Assembly (NCBI RefSeq): GCF_049608145.1
Contig: NZ_JBMYXF010000023.1
Location: 1-44,150 of the forward strand
Length of the DNA stretch: 44,150 nt
Direction: 5' to 3'
Origin: Halocynthiibacter sp049608145
Lineage (GTDB): Bacteria > Pseudomonadota > Alphaproteobacteria > Rhodobacterales > Rhodobacteraceae
The notes beneath the pieces were generated by a model. It was not told where the DNA came from and searched no databases. It saw only the letters and a program-made list of their open reading frames with translations. Position 1 is the first letter of the stretch. Each line of letters begins with the position of its first letter. The translations under genes and the position numbers were made by a program. Below are positions 5,243-14,221 of this stretch, piece after piece.

Positions 5243-7918
5243 TTATTCAAGAACATCATCGTTCTTTGAAGGGGTTGCTTTCGCGGCCTTCTTTGCCGGG
5301 GCCTTTTTTGCTGTGGTTTTTTTAGCAGCAGTCTTTTTGGCAGGCGTTTTTTTAGCCGCAGGCTTTTTGGCTGCAGCTTTTTTCTTCGGAGCAGCTTTCT
5401 TGCGTGTACCCTTTTTTGCGGCTTTTTCTTCGATCAACACCATGGCTTCTTCGATCGTCAGGTGCTCGGGATTGGTTTCCTTTGGAAGTGTCGCATTCAC
5501 CTTCTCCCATTTCACGTAGGGGCCGTATTTGCCTTCCATGATCTGAACCGGGCCGCCGTCATCCGGGTGCTCACCCAGTTCCCGCAGGATTTTCGCGGCA
5601 GCGCCACGCCCGCCACGGGATGCAACCTTTTCAGCCAGCAACTGAACAGCGCGGTTCATGCCAACGGTAAAGACCTCATCCAGACTTTCCAGATTGGCAT
5701 TTGTGCCACCCCGATTTGATGTGGTGTCAGCATGTTTTAGATACGGGCCATAACGACCAATATTTGACCAGACATTCACGCCATCTTCCGGGTGTGTGCC
5801 GATGAAACGTGGCAAAGACAAAAGCTTAACACCGGTTTCCAAGTCGATGTCTTCCGGAGGCCATTCCTTGGGGATAGACTGACGGTTTGGTTTTTTATTC
5901 TCTTCCGTCACTTCACCACGCTGGGCATAGGGGCCGAAGCGGCCTTTATGTACCCAGATGTTGTCACCTTCATCCTGGCCCAAAAGTTTGCCTTCTGGTG
6001 GGATCGCACTTTCGCTTTCCATACCGGGGGGGCCAAAAGGACGGGTATAGCGGCATTCCGGATAGTTGGAACAGCCAATGAATGCACCACCAGAGCGGGC
6101 GGTACGCATAGACAAACGCCCGACTCCGCAGTTCTTACAGGCGCGCGGATCAGATCCATCTTCAGTTGGTGGGAACAGGTGTGGTTCCAGAACTTCGTTG
6201 ATTTTTTCAAGAACTTCAGTGATGCGAAGTTCGGTAGTTTCCCCGATTGCAGCAGAAAAATCACGCCAGAAACGTCCCAAAACTTCCTTGTAATCCGCGT
6301 TACCCGCGGACACTTCGTCAAGTTCATTTTCAAGGTTGGCAGTGAATTCATAACCGACGTATTTGCGGAAATAATTGCTGAGAAACACAGTCACAAGGCG
6401 ACCCTTGTCTTCAGGGTATAGGCGATTTTTATCCTTGCGGACGTATTCGCGATCCTGAATCGTTGTGACAACCGATGCATATGTCGATGGGCGGCCAATG
6501 CCCAGTTCTTCCATGCGTTTTACAAGGGTCGCCTCTGTATAACGGGGGGGCGGCTGTGTGAAATGCTGGTCCGGCGTGACAGATGCTTTTTTGGCAGGTT
6601 CACCAGCGGCAATCTGTGGCAGGCGTTTGTCGTCTTCATCAACGACATCATCACGGCCTTCTTCATAGACCTTCATAAAGCCATCAAACAACATCACCTG
6701 ACCAGAGGCGCGCAGTTCAATTTGTGCATCGCCACTGCCAATGGTCACAGTCGTGCGTTCAAGACGCGCCGCTTCCATCTGGCTGGCCAATGTGCGTTTC
6801 CAAATCAGATCATACAGTTTGCGCTGATCTGGGTCGGCAATTTTGAGGTCTTCAGTTGCCTTGCTCAGATCAGTCGGACGAATACATTCGTGCGCTTCTT
6901 GCGCGTTTTTGGCCTTATTTTTATAAACACGCGGGGATCCGGGCACATAGTCTTTGCCGTAACGTGCGCCAATTGTGTCGCGCGCAGCAGTGATAGCTTC
7001 GGGGGCCATATCAATGCCGTCGGTCCGCATATAGGTGATCAGGCCGGCTTCATACAGGCGTTGCGCGACTGACATGGTCTGACGTGCGCCAAAATTAAAC
7101 TTTCGGCTGGCTTCCTGTTGCAGGGTCGACGTCATGAAGGGTGCAGAAGGGTTCCGGCTGGCGGGTTTGGCTTCGACATTGGCAATCGACAGATCACGCG
7201 AATTGATCGCATGTACGGCCAATTCCGCTGCTTCTTTGGTCGCAATGTCAAATTTATCCAGCTTCTTGCCGCCAAGAACCGTTAGTTTGGCTTCATATGT
7301 CTGTCCGCGCGGGGTTTCGATCATGGCTTTGATCGACCAGTACTCGCGGTTATCAAAGCTTTCGATTTCCATTTCGCGTTCAACGATGAGACGCAGGCAG
7401 ACAGATTGCACACGACCCGCGGAACGCGCGCCCGGCAGTTTGCGCCACAGAACCGGTGACAGGTTAAAGCCCACCAGGTAATCCAATGCGCGGCGCGCAA
7501 GGTAGGCTTCGACCAGTTCCATGTCCACGTCACGCGGGTTTGCCATGGCTTCGGTCACAGCGGATTTTGTGATCGCGTTAAAGACAACCCGTTTAACCGG
7601 GGTGGTCTTTTTAATTGATTTGCGTTTGGTCAGGGCTTCCTGCAGGTGCCATGAAATTGCTTCTCCCTCGCGATCGGGGTCGGTCGCGAGGATCAGGTCA
7701 TTGTCTTCGGCAAGAGCATCGGCAATGGCTTTGACATGCTTTTTGCTGTCGCTTGCGATTTCCCATTTCATGTCAAATTCATGTTCGGGATCAACGGATC
7801 CGTCTTTTGGTGGCAGGTCACGGACGTGGCCATAGGATGCCAGAACCACGTAATCATCACCAAGGTATTTATTGATTGTCTTGGCTTTGGCCGGGGACTC
7901 GACAACGACAACGGGCAT
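5243..7918 (-). CDS. topA: DNA topoisomerase I (type IA)
   Basis: It relaxes negative supercoils by cutting one strand through a 5'-phosphotyrosine. The 891-aa protein has a Toprim domain at the N-terminus (VVVESPAKAKTI, then ATDPDREGEAISW with the metal-binding acidic triad). The type IA core follows, with the active-site region LITYMRTDG near residue 295 supplying the tyrosine. One four-cysteine zinc ribbon (CKNCG...CSNYPEC) lies near 590-620, then glycine/tyrosine C-terminal modules (GRFGPYAQRG, GRYGPYLKH, GKYGPYVKW). About the last 60 residues are a histone-H1-like Lys/Ala/Pro tail of repeated AAKK and PAKK units. AAGGA precedes the ATG. It lies 128 bp downstream of dprA. Confidence 0.97.
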   Translation of the reverse strand: MPVVVVESPAKAKTINKYLGDDYVVLASYGHVRDLPPKDGSVDPEHEFDMKWEIASDSKKHVKAIADALAEDNDLILATDPDREGEAISWHLQEALTKRKSIKKTTPVKRVVFNAITKSAVTEAMANPRDVDMELVEAYLARRALDYLVGFNLSPVLWRKLPGARSAGRVQSVCLRLIVEREMEIESFDNREYWSIKAMIETPRGQTYEAKLTVLGGKKLDKFDIATKEAAELAVHAINSRDLSIANVEAKPASRNPSAPFMTSTLQQEASRKFNFGARQTMSVAQRLYEAGLITYMRTDGIDMAPEAITAARDTIGARYGKDYVPGSPRVYKNKAKNAQEAHECIRPTDLSKATEDLKIADPDQRKLYDLIWKRTLASQMEAARLERTTVTIGSGDAQIELRASGQVMLFDGFMKVYEEGRDDVVDEDDKRLPQIAAGEPAKKASVTPDQHFTQPPPRYTEATLVKRMEELGIGRPSTYASVVTTIQDREYVRKDKNRLYPEDKGRLVTVFLSNYFRKYVGYEFTANLENELDEVSAGNADYKEVLGRFWRDFSAAIGETTELRITEVLEKINEVLEPHLFPPTEDGSDPRACKNCGVGRLSMRTARSGGAFIGCSNYPECRYTRPFGPPGMESESAIPPEGKLLGQDEGDNIWVHKGRFGPYAQRGEVTEENKKPNRQSIPKEWPPEDIDLETGVKLLSLPRFIGTHPEDGVNVWSNIGRYGPYLKHADTTSNRGGTNANLESLDEVFTVGMNRAVQLLAEKVASRGGRGAAAKILRELGEHPDDGGPVQIMEGKYGPYVKWEKVNATLPKETNPEHLTIEEAMVLIEEKAAKKGTRKKAAPKKKAAAKKPAAKKTPAKKTAAKKTTAKKAPAKKAAKATPSKNDDVLE

Positions 7919-7957
7919 GAAATTCCTTTCGACTCAACGCATGTATATAGCGGCGCA

Positions 7958-7986
7958 AGATGTGGGCGGGACCACGGGAAAGTCAA
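7958..7986 (-). promoter_or_regulatory. Candidate promoter for topA
   Basis: On the minus strand TTGACT (7981-7986) is followed after 17 bp by a weak ACATCT at 7958-7963. It lies in the dprA-topA spacer, 40 bp upstream of the topA start. The -35 is good and the -10 poor. Confidence 0.35.
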
Positions 7987-8046
7987 TGGGGCAAAGTGAA
8001 AAGGCATTCGCGGTTGTGATTTTGGCCGATTTGCGCCACGGGGCAA

Positions 8047-9183
8047 TCATCGCAAAAGTCGTAAGATACCGCCGGATTTTCGTTCCAGCTGACCATCCAG
8101 TTCCAATCGCGTTAATAGCAAATCCAGATCTGGCAGGGTAACATTTAACTCATCCATCAGGTCACTTTCATGTTGTGGTGCACTGCTCATGCGGTCCAGA
8201 ATTTCGCGATGCAATGCTGTGATGTCGGCGGGTGGCTTTCTCGGGGGGCGTGACCTAGGCTGCGGTTGGGTTTCTTTTGTGGGGGTGGCTGAGGTGCTTG
8301 TGATTGGGGGCAGGGCCAGCAATACATCATCGGCGCCCCGGATCAGTGTGGCCCCGTCCCGGATCAACGCATTGCATCCTCCGGCGCGTGTATCAATCGG
8401 GTGACCGGGTACGGCCATCACTTCGCGACCCTGATCAAGGGCGTTCTTCGCAGTGATCATGGATCCGGATTTTAAAGCGGCTTCAATAACAACAACACCC
8501 TGCGACAGGCCTGAAATGATGCGGTTGCGCATGGGGAAATGTCGCGCGGTGGGGTGTGTGCCTGGCGGGTGTTCCGAGATCAGCAGGCCTGTTGCGGAAA
8601 TGGCAGATTGCAGATCTTTATTGTCAGGCGGATAGATCACATCAACGCCCCCGGCGACGACAGCAATTGTACCATGACTTAACGCCCCTTCATGGGCGGC
8701 GGCATCCGTGCCACGTGCCAGACCAGAAATCACAACCATCCCTTCACCGCCTAGATCCGCACCAAGCCGCTTTGCCATGCGTAACCCAATGGATGACGCA
8801 TTTCGTGCTCCGACAAGGGCAACCCCCGGGCGTTGTAAAAGGTCGGTTTTTCCTTTCATCCAAAGTGCAACAGGCGGGTCGGGAATATCTTTTAACGCCG
8901 GCGGATAGGTCGGATCCCCCCAAAGGATAAGCTCGGCCTTGCACTGTTTCCCGGCTTTCAGTTCTTTGTGAATGCGTTCGCTTGGGCAGGGCGTAAACCC
9001 CGGTCGATCATCAGGCAAACGTGCCAGAATATCCCGCGCGGATCCATATTCAGCCAACAATCGGTGAAATCCAGTCATCCCTATTCCGTGTGAACGGATC
9101 AATTGCAACCGCGCAAATCGTTCTTTGGGGGACGGGGCCTCGGCTTGGAGTGTGGAAAATAAATTTGCCTGTGCCTTACTCAC
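8047..9183 (-). CDS. dprA: DNA-processing protein DprA (Smf family)
   Basis: DprA binds incoming single-stranded DNA and loads RecA during natural transformation; it is widely conserved even where competence is unknown. The 378-aa protein shows the family Rossmann-like core: VALVGARNASSIG near residues 121-133, VISGLARGTDAAAHEGAL, GVDVIYPPDN, SEHPPG, HFPMRNRIISGLS and SGSMITAKNALDQGREVMAVPG. A C-terminal winged-helix domain (about the last 55 residues, LHREILDRM to GILRLLR) is present. Between core and wing is a Pro/Thr-rich linker. The start is GTG at 9183, supported by GGAGAACG upstream. It is followed by topA on the same strand, a common alphaproteobacterial neighbourhood. Confidence 0.95.
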   Translation of the reverse strand: MSKAQANLFSTLQAEAPSPKERFARLQLIRSHGIGMTGFHRLLAEYGSARDILARLPDDRPGFTPCPSERIHKELKAGKQCKAELILWGDPTYPPALKDIPDPPVALWMKGKTDLLQRPGVALVGARNASSIGLRMAKRLGADLGGEGMVVISGLARGTDAAAHEGALSHGTIAVVAGGVDVIYPPDNKDLQSAISATGLLISEHPPGTHPTARHFPMRNRIISGLSQGVVVIEAALKSGSMITAKNALDQGREVMAVPGHPIDTRAGGCNALIRDGATLIRGADDVLLALPPITSTSATPTKETQPQPRSRPPRKPPADITALHREILDRMSSAPQHESDLMDELNVTLPDLDLLLTRLELDGQLERKSGGILRLLR

Positions 9184-9251
9184 GTTTTCGTTCTCCGCAT
9201 GTCACCGTCGGATTTTATGGCACAGGAATGGTTAACGAATTCTGAACGTCG

Positions 9252-9782
9252 TCAGGCAAAGGTGTCCACGACTTCTGTTTCCGGTTCAAACAACGCGCGA
9301 TGGAACAGGCGCAGACATAGCCAAGTGATGATATAGCCAGACAAAATGGGCCATAGACCGATTAGAAAAAGGGATGGCTTACTGATCGACATCTGATCTT
9401 CATAGAAGGCGTCGATGGTGGGTATTATGCTTAGGGACACAAAATACCCACCAATGGCAAGCAAAAGTGACAACAGGCAAAATATGATTATGCCGCCCAA
9501 TCCCCGACGAAGCAGGAAATAAAAAAGGGGGATACATAGGGGCAGAGTCAGCAGATATACTGCAAGGGATCCACCCAAAAAAGTGCCGATCATATAAATG
9601 TTGCCGTCAATGGCGAGGTCGTATGGGCTGTTTCGAAATGTGTAGGCATACAGAAAAAGCAGGGTCAACAAAATAGAAACCGAACCGACAATCCCACATG
9701 TGAAGCTTAACAAAAGACGCCAGAGTAATGTCTTCTTTGCTGCGTTTGCGTTGATATGAAATAACCAATGGGAATGGGGCAT
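9252..9782 (-). CDS. Polytopic membrane protein of unknown function, between tldD and dprA
   Basis: 176 aa from the ATG at 9782 (MPHSHWLFHINAN). The frame also extends to a GTG at 9881 inside the tldD end, but the extra 33 residues look like ordinary tldD-overlap sequence. Four hydrophobic segments are visible, roughly residues 20-45, 58-82, 86-110 and 130-155 of the shorter form, with a polar FYEDQMSISKP loop before the last. The C-terminus is acidic (EPETEVVDTFA). It lies 79 bp downstream of tldD and 68 bp upstream of dprA on the same strand. I recognise no family and assign no function. Confidence 0.7.
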   Translation of the reverse strand: MPHSHWLFHINANAAKKTLLWRLLLSFTCGIVGSVSILLTLLFLYAYTFRNSPYDLAIDGNIYMIGTFLGGSLAVYLLTLPLCIPLFYFLLRRGLGGIIIFCLLSLLLAIGGYFVSLSIIPTIDAFYEDQMSISKPSLFLIGLWPILSGYIITWLCLRLFHRALFEPETEVVDTFA

Positions 9783-9861
9783 GTGAAACGTCCGGATTTG
9801 AAAATAGCTTTGCGGTCTCAAAGGGCGGGCAAGCCCCGAATCAACGGTGCTTGCCGCGTTG

Positions 9862-11301
9862 TTACGTGGCAGCGCCACCAACGGTTAGACCCGAGATCAG
9901 CAGACTTGGCTGGCCAACCCCGACGGGGACCCACTGACCTTGTTTGCCGCAATTGCCCATGCCCGGATCCATTTCCATATCATTGCCAATCGCGCGGATT
10001 TGTTTCAGGGCGGTGGCGCCGTCCCCAATCAATGTCGCGCCTTTCACGGGTGCGCCGACTTTGCCGCCCTCAACCCGGTAAGCCTCGGTGCAGGAAAACA
10101 CGAATTTCCCGTTGGTAATGTCCACCTGACCACCGCCAAACCCAACCGCGTAAATCCCGTCTTTCAGACCAGACAGAACCTCTTCGCGTGTCGCATCACC
10201 ACCCAGCATATAAGTGTTGGTCATGCGTGGCATGGGGGCGTGGGCATAGCTTTGACGGCGACCGTTCCCTGTGGGTTCTACGCCCATTAGGCGTGCGTTC
10301 TGACGATCCTGCATATAGCCGGTCAAAATCCCGTCTTCGATCAGAATGTTTTTCCCGCCAGGGGTGCCTTCGTCATCAATGGTAACGGAACCACGACGAT
10401 CCGGGATCGTGCCGTCATCCAAAACAGTTACGCCTTTTGCTGCGATCCGTTCCCCCATAAGCCCGGCAAAGGCTGAAGACCCTTTCCGGTTAAAGTCACC
10501 TTCCAGCCCGTGACCGATGGCTTCATGCAGTAGAATGCCGGGCCAACCTGGGCCAAGCACCACATCCATCACACCCGCAGGGGCTGGAACAGCTTCGAGA
10601 TTTACGCAGGCAACGCGCAGGGCTTCGCGCGCGACAGCCTGCCAATGATCACGATGCATAAGGCCGGTGATGCCAGCACGTCCGCCGCCGCCGGACCCGC
10701 CACTTTCGCGACGTCCGTCTTCTTCGACAATAACAGAGATATTCAATCGTGCCATGGGGCGCACATCGGTCAGGCGACTCCCTTCGGGGCGCAAAATTTC
10801 AACTTCCTGAACAGACGCAGCCAGTGTGGCAGAAACCTGCACCACCCGTTTATCAAGGCTGCGCAGGAAATCATCAATTTCGCGCAAAACGTCCAGTTTT
10901 ACAGCAAAAGGTGCCTCTGAAATTGGGTCAAGCGGCTGATACAGTTGTGTATTGGTTCTGCGTGGGGCGTCTGCGATCACGCCGCCGCCAGACCCGACTG
11001 CAAGACGTGCAGTCTCTGCGGCCCGTTTCATGGCACTTTCGGTCATTTCGGTGGAGTGCGCATAACCGGTGGTTTCACCGCTGACTGCGCGCAAGCCAAA
11101 GCCTTCGCCTGCATCAAAACTCGCGGTCTTCAAGCGGCCGTCATCAAATACTAGGGCTTCTGACCGAGAGCGTTCCATAAACAGTTCGCCGTCATCCGCG
11201 CCTTCAAGTGTGCTGCGCAGCAAATTCAGGGCACGTGTTTCGTCGAAATTGTCATCAAATGGGCGAAATCGATCTACGTCAGATATTTGTGGAGTGCTCA
11301 T
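9862..11301 (-). CDS. tldD: TldD family metalloprotease
   Basis: TldD with its partner TldE/PmbA forms a zinc protease that trims unfolded peptides, known from microcin B17 maturation and CcdA turnover. The 479-aa length is typical. The metal-binding motif HEAIGHGLEGD (HExxxH) is near residues 258-268, and the C-terminal region carries EAYRVEGGKVGAPVKGATLIGDG and MGNCGKQGQWVPVGVGQPSLLISGLTVGG, both family signatures. AGAGAAG precedes the ATG. It is divergent from ctaC across a 245-bp spacer that includes a perfect GGCCAATTGGCC palindrome at 11346-11357. The TldE partner is not in this window. Confidence 0.95.
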   Translation of the reverse strand: MSTPQISDVDRFRPFDDNFDETRALNLLRSTLEGADDGELFMERSRSEALVFDDGRLKTASFDAGEGFGLRAVSGETTGYAHSTEMTESAMKRAAETARLAVGSGGGVIADAPRRTNTQLYQPLDPISEAPFAVKLDVLREIDDFLRSLDKRVVQVSATLAASVQEVEILRPEGSRLTDVRPMARLNISVIVEEDGRRESGGSGGGGRAGITGLMHRDHWQAVAREALRVACVNLEAVPAPAGVMDVVLGPGWPGILLHEAIGHGLEGDFNRKGSSAFAGLMGERIAAKGVTVLDDGTIPDRRGSVTIDDEGTPGGKNILIEDGILTGYMQDRQNARLMGVEPTGNGRRQSYAHAPMPRMTNTYMLGGDATREEVLSGLKDGIYAVGFGGGQVDITNGKFVFSCTEAYRVEGGKVGAPVKGATLIGDGATALKQIRAIGNDMEMDPGMGNCGKQGQWVPVGVGQPSLLISGLTVGGAAT

Positions 11302-11546
11302 GGGTGCTTCTCTGCCTTTGCGTCTGCGTGTTTTCTGACCGGATTGGCCAATTGGCCGCAGGGTTTTCGTGATAAAATCACATTTGTGGCCAGAAAGCGC
11401 ACATGAATTACTTGTTCCATGCGTCTTAATATGGTTTCAAGCAGGCCAGACACAATTGGATTCCGTCGGTTTTCGCCAAAAGCGGCAGAATTTATCGTTC
11501 GTAACGCAAAAACGGACGACCGGGGAAAAGTGAACAGGACGAACAT

Positions 11547-12419
11547 ATGCAACTTAAAAGCACAGTTTCAGGCTTCTTGGCAGCAGCAGGCGGCGTCATC
11601 GCTGCAGGAACCGCATTCGCACAGGAATCAAGCGACGGAATCACCGGCCTTGAAATTATCGGTGCTCCAACACCTGGCGGCGTGAATTTTCAGCCAGCGG
11701 TAACAGGCGTTGCACAAAACACATTTGCCTTGGACAACATGGTTCTGTGGATCATCTCGATCATCGTTCTGTTTGTTGTTGGCCTGCTTGGCTATGTGAT
11801 CCTGCGTTTCAACCAACGTGCGAATAAAACACCGGCAACATTCACGCACCATTCAACACTTGAAGTTGCCTGGACAATCCTGCCCATTGTTATTCTCGTC
11901 TTTATCGGCGCGTTCTCTCTGCCGGTTCTGTTTAACCAGCAAGAGATCCCTGAAGGCGACATTCACATCAAAGCGACCGGCAACCAATGGTACTGGTCCT
12001 ATGAATACATCGGTACAGATATTGCGTTTGACAGCTTTATGCTGGGCCGCAATGCGCTTGAAGAAAACGGCTACAGCCAGGATGAATATTTGCTGGCGAC
12101 TGACACCGCAATCGTTCTGCCATCAGGCAAAGACATTGTTGTTCGTGTGACGGCCTCTGACGTGATCCACTCTTGGGCAATCCCGGCCTTTGGTGTGAAA
12201 CAGGATGGTGTTCCTGGTCGTACGGCTGAACTGTGGTTCAACGTTGATCCGGGCAAAGAAGGCATCTACTTTGGCCAGTGTTCTGAACTTTGCGGTAAAG
12301 ACCACGCCTATATGCCGATCACTGTTAAGATCGTGACTCAGGAAGAGTATGAAGCATGGCTTGGTCGTCAGGCGTCTCTGGACGCTGAGACTTCCATCCA
12401 AGTTGCTTCTTCTAACTGA
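11547..12419 (+). CDS. ctaC: Cytochrome c oxidase subunit II
   Basis: This subunit accepts electrons from cytochrome c through the binuclear CuA centre and passes them to subunit I of the aa3 oxidase. The 290-aa precursor has a cleavable signal peptide ending near AFA-Q (residue 26), two membrane helices (about 62-86 and 106-126) and a periplasmic cupredoxin domain. CuA ligands are visible in IHSWAIPAFG and in GQCSELCGKDHAYMPI (two Cys, Glu, His, Met). AGGA upstream supports the start. It heads the cluster ctaC-ctaB-small-ctaG-ctaE; the gene for subunit I is elsewhere, as is common in Rhodobacteraceae. Confidence 0.97.
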   Translation: MQLKSTVSGFLAAAGGVIAAGTAFAQESSDGITGLEIIGAPTPGGVNFQPAVTGVAQNTFALDNMVLWIISIIVLFVVGLLGYVILRFNQRANKTPATFTHHSTLEVAWTILPIVILVFIGAFSLPVLFNQQEIPEGDIHIKATGNQWYWSYEYIGTDIAFDSFMLGRNALEENGYSQDEYLLATDTAIVLPSGKDIVVRVTASDVIHSWAIPAFGVKQDGVPGRTAELWFNVDPGKEGIYFGQCSELCGKDHAYMPITVKIVTQEEYEAWLGRQASLDAETSIQVASSN

Positions 12420-12476
12420 TCCTGAAGCCCGGGGCCGCGGCTTCTTGCTGGTGGCCCCAAGCAACACGGAACTGAC

Positions 12477-13424
12477 ATGAGCGATATGAGTGCAGATAAT
12501 TCCTTCACATCCGGCTTCGAACAAGAAGCCGGTTTCGGTGACTATTATGCCCTGTTGAAACCACGGGTGATGTCGCTTGTTGTCTTCACAGCCTTTGTTG
12601 GTCTGATGGTGGCACCTGTGCCGGTGCATCCTTTCCTGGCGTTTGTGTCCATCTTATTTATCGCATTGGGTGGCGGGGCCTCTGGCGCGCTGAACATGTG
12701 GTATGACCACGACATTGATGCCAAAATGAAGCGCACCATGAAGCGCCCGATCCCGGCTGGCAAAGTGACCAAGGAAGAAGCCTTTGGTCTGGGCTGTGCC
12801 CTGTCTGGTTTTTCCTGCATTATGCTGGCCCTGACCGCAAATATCTTTGCAGGTCTGTTTCTGGCCTTTACGATTTTCTTTTATGTGGTGATCTACACCA
12901 TGTGGTTGAAACGCCTAACGCCGCAGAACATCGTGATCGGTGGTGCGGCGGGTGCTTTTCCTCCGATGATCGGCTGGGCCGTGGCAACCGGTGGTGTGTC
13001 CATCGAAAGCGTGCTGATGTTCATGATCACCTTCATGTGGACGCCGCCACATTTCTGGTCATTGGCGCTGTTCACGAAGACAGATTATGCCGATGCCGAC
13101 GTGCCAATGCTGACTGTGACCCATGGTCGGGTGGCCACGCGCAAACACATTCTGGCCTATACAATCCCGCTGGCGATTGTGACGCTTGGGATTGCTGCGA
13201 CGTCCATTGGCGGCTGGGCCTATCTGATCACATCTGTTGTGCTGAACGCTTTGTTCATTCGCGGCGCAGTGCAAATTCTGAAACGTGACGATGCTGCGGC
13301 CGAAGCGGACGACTATAAAGCCGAACGCAGTTATTTTAAACTGTCACTGCTTTATCTGTTCCTGCATTTCTCGGCATTGCTGCTGGAAGCAGGTCTGAAA
13401 TCTTTCGGATGGGGAGGTTTCTGA
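12477..13424 (+). CDS. ctaB: Protoheme IX farnesyltransferase (heme O synthase)
   Basis: It attaches a farnesyl group to heme B to make heme O, the first step to heme A for the aa3 oxidase. The 315-aa UbiA-type prenyltransferase has about eight membrane helices. The metal/diphosphate-binding motif NMWYDHDIDAKMKRT lies near residues 76-90 and the second aspartate-containing loop, KTDYADADVPML, near 200. The 57-bp spacer after ctaC contains a small hairpin (GAAGCC at 12424-12429 with GGCTTC at 12439-12444) without a T run, which may tune expression within the operon. Its stop overlaps the start of the next small gene by one base. Confidence 0.97.
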   Translation: MSDMSADNSFTSGFEQEAGFGDYYALLKPRVMSLVVFTAFVGLMVAPVPVHPFLAFVSILFIALGGGASGALNMWYDHDIDAKMKRTMKRPIPAGKVTKEEAFGLGCALSGFSCIMLALTANIFAGLFLAFTIFFYVVIYTMWLKRLTPQNIVIGGAAGAFPPMIGWAVATGGVSIESVLMFMITFMWTPPHFWSLALFTKTDYADADVPMLTVTHGRVATRKHILAYTIPLAIVTLGIAATSIGGWAYLITSVVLNALFIRGAVQILKRDDAAAEADDYKAERSYFKLSLLYLFLHFSALLLEAGLKSFGWGGF

Positions 13425-13612
13425 TGGATCTCAAAGTTGAACATGAAATTCACAAGCGCCGCTTCAGCCGTAACGCAGGCCTCGGCCTTGTTTTAGCGGC
13501 GTTCGTGGCCCTTGTATTTGGCATCACCGTTGTAAAGGTGAATGTCATTGGCAATGTGCCTGAGGCTTATAACGCATCGCAGGGCTTGTCCAACGAAACG
13601 GTGTCTGAATGA
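13424..13612 (+). CDS. CoxF-like small membrane protein of the cytochrome oxidase cluster
   Basis: 62 aa from the ATG that overlaps the ctaB stop (TGATG at 13422-13426), with a strong GGGGAGG ribosome binding site inside the end of ctaB. After a charged N-terminus (MDLKVEHEIHKRRFSRN) there is one hydrophobic helix at about residues 20-42. The rest is short and polar. A small protein at exactly this place, between ctaB and ctaG, is usual in Rhodobacteraceae and is sometimes annotated CoxF. Its stop also overlaps the ctaG start. It probably helps oxidase assembly; that role is inferred from position only. Confidence 0.85.
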   Translation: MDLKVEHEIHKRRFSRNAGLGLVLAAFVALVFGITVVKVNVIGNVPEAYNASQGLSNETVSE

Positions 13613-14190
13613 GCGCGCCCCAGCAAAACCACGCGGGCACCGCATTTAAGCTGGTTGGCGTTGTGGCCCTGATGGGGTCTCTGGCCTGGGCATCTGTACC
13701 GTTCTACGACTGGTTCTGCCGGGTCACTGGATTTGGCGGTACAACACAAGTGGCGGCTGATGGATCGGGAACGATACTGAATGAAACGATCATTGTTCGC
13801 TTTGATGCTTCTTTGGATCGGGATATGCCCTGGGAATTCCGCCCGGCGCAGGATGACGTCACAATCCGCATCGGTGAAACCGGCCTGATCTATTACGAGG
13901 CCTATAACCCAACTGATCGCCCTGTGGCCGGCACCGCCAGCTACAACGTCGCGCCTTATTCAACGGGTGCGTATTTTACCAAGATTGACTGCTTCTGCTT
14001 TACCGAGCAGGTGCTGCAACCCGGTGAACGGGTGATGATGCCGGTGACATTCTATGTCGACCCGGAAATTGTGAACGATCGCGAAGCAAAGTTTGCACAA
14101 CACATCACACTGTCCTACACCTTTTATGAAACCGACCTGCCGGAAGATGTGGCGCAACTTGCGTCCGATGCTCCGGTGGTACAGAACTGA
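13609..14190 (+). CDS. ctaG: Cytochrome c oxidase assembly protein CtaG (Cox11 family)
   Basis: Cox11/CtaG delivers copper to the CuB site of subunit I. The 193-aa protein has one N-terminal membrane anchor (about residues 12-32) and a periplasmic immunoglobulin-like domain. The copper-binding CFCF motif sits in KIDCFCFTEQ near residues 124-133, and a single cysteine after the anchor (FYDWFCRVTG) is also family-typical. The start ATG overlaps the stop of the preceding small gene (ATGA), so translation is coupled. ctaE follows after 31 bp with its own ribosome binding site. Confidence 0.96.
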   Translation: MSAPQQNHAGTAFKLVGVVALMGSLAWASVPFYDWFCRVTGFGGTTQVAADGSGTILNETIIVRFDASLDRDMPWEFRPAQDDVTIRIGETGLIYYEAYNPTDRPVAGTASYNVAPYSTGAYFTKIDCFCFTEQVLQPGERVMMPVTFYVDPEIVNDREAKFAQHITLSYTFYETDLPEDVAQLASDAPVVQN

Positions 14191-14221
14191 ATAAGAAAAG
14201 CCTCCAGCAGAGGGAACGCAC

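Noticed and set aside
11298..11552. 84-codon minus frame between tldD and ctaC
   Set aside because: It spans the spacer and promoter region of ctaC, has mixed composition with no family pattern, and overlaps the ends of two strong genes.
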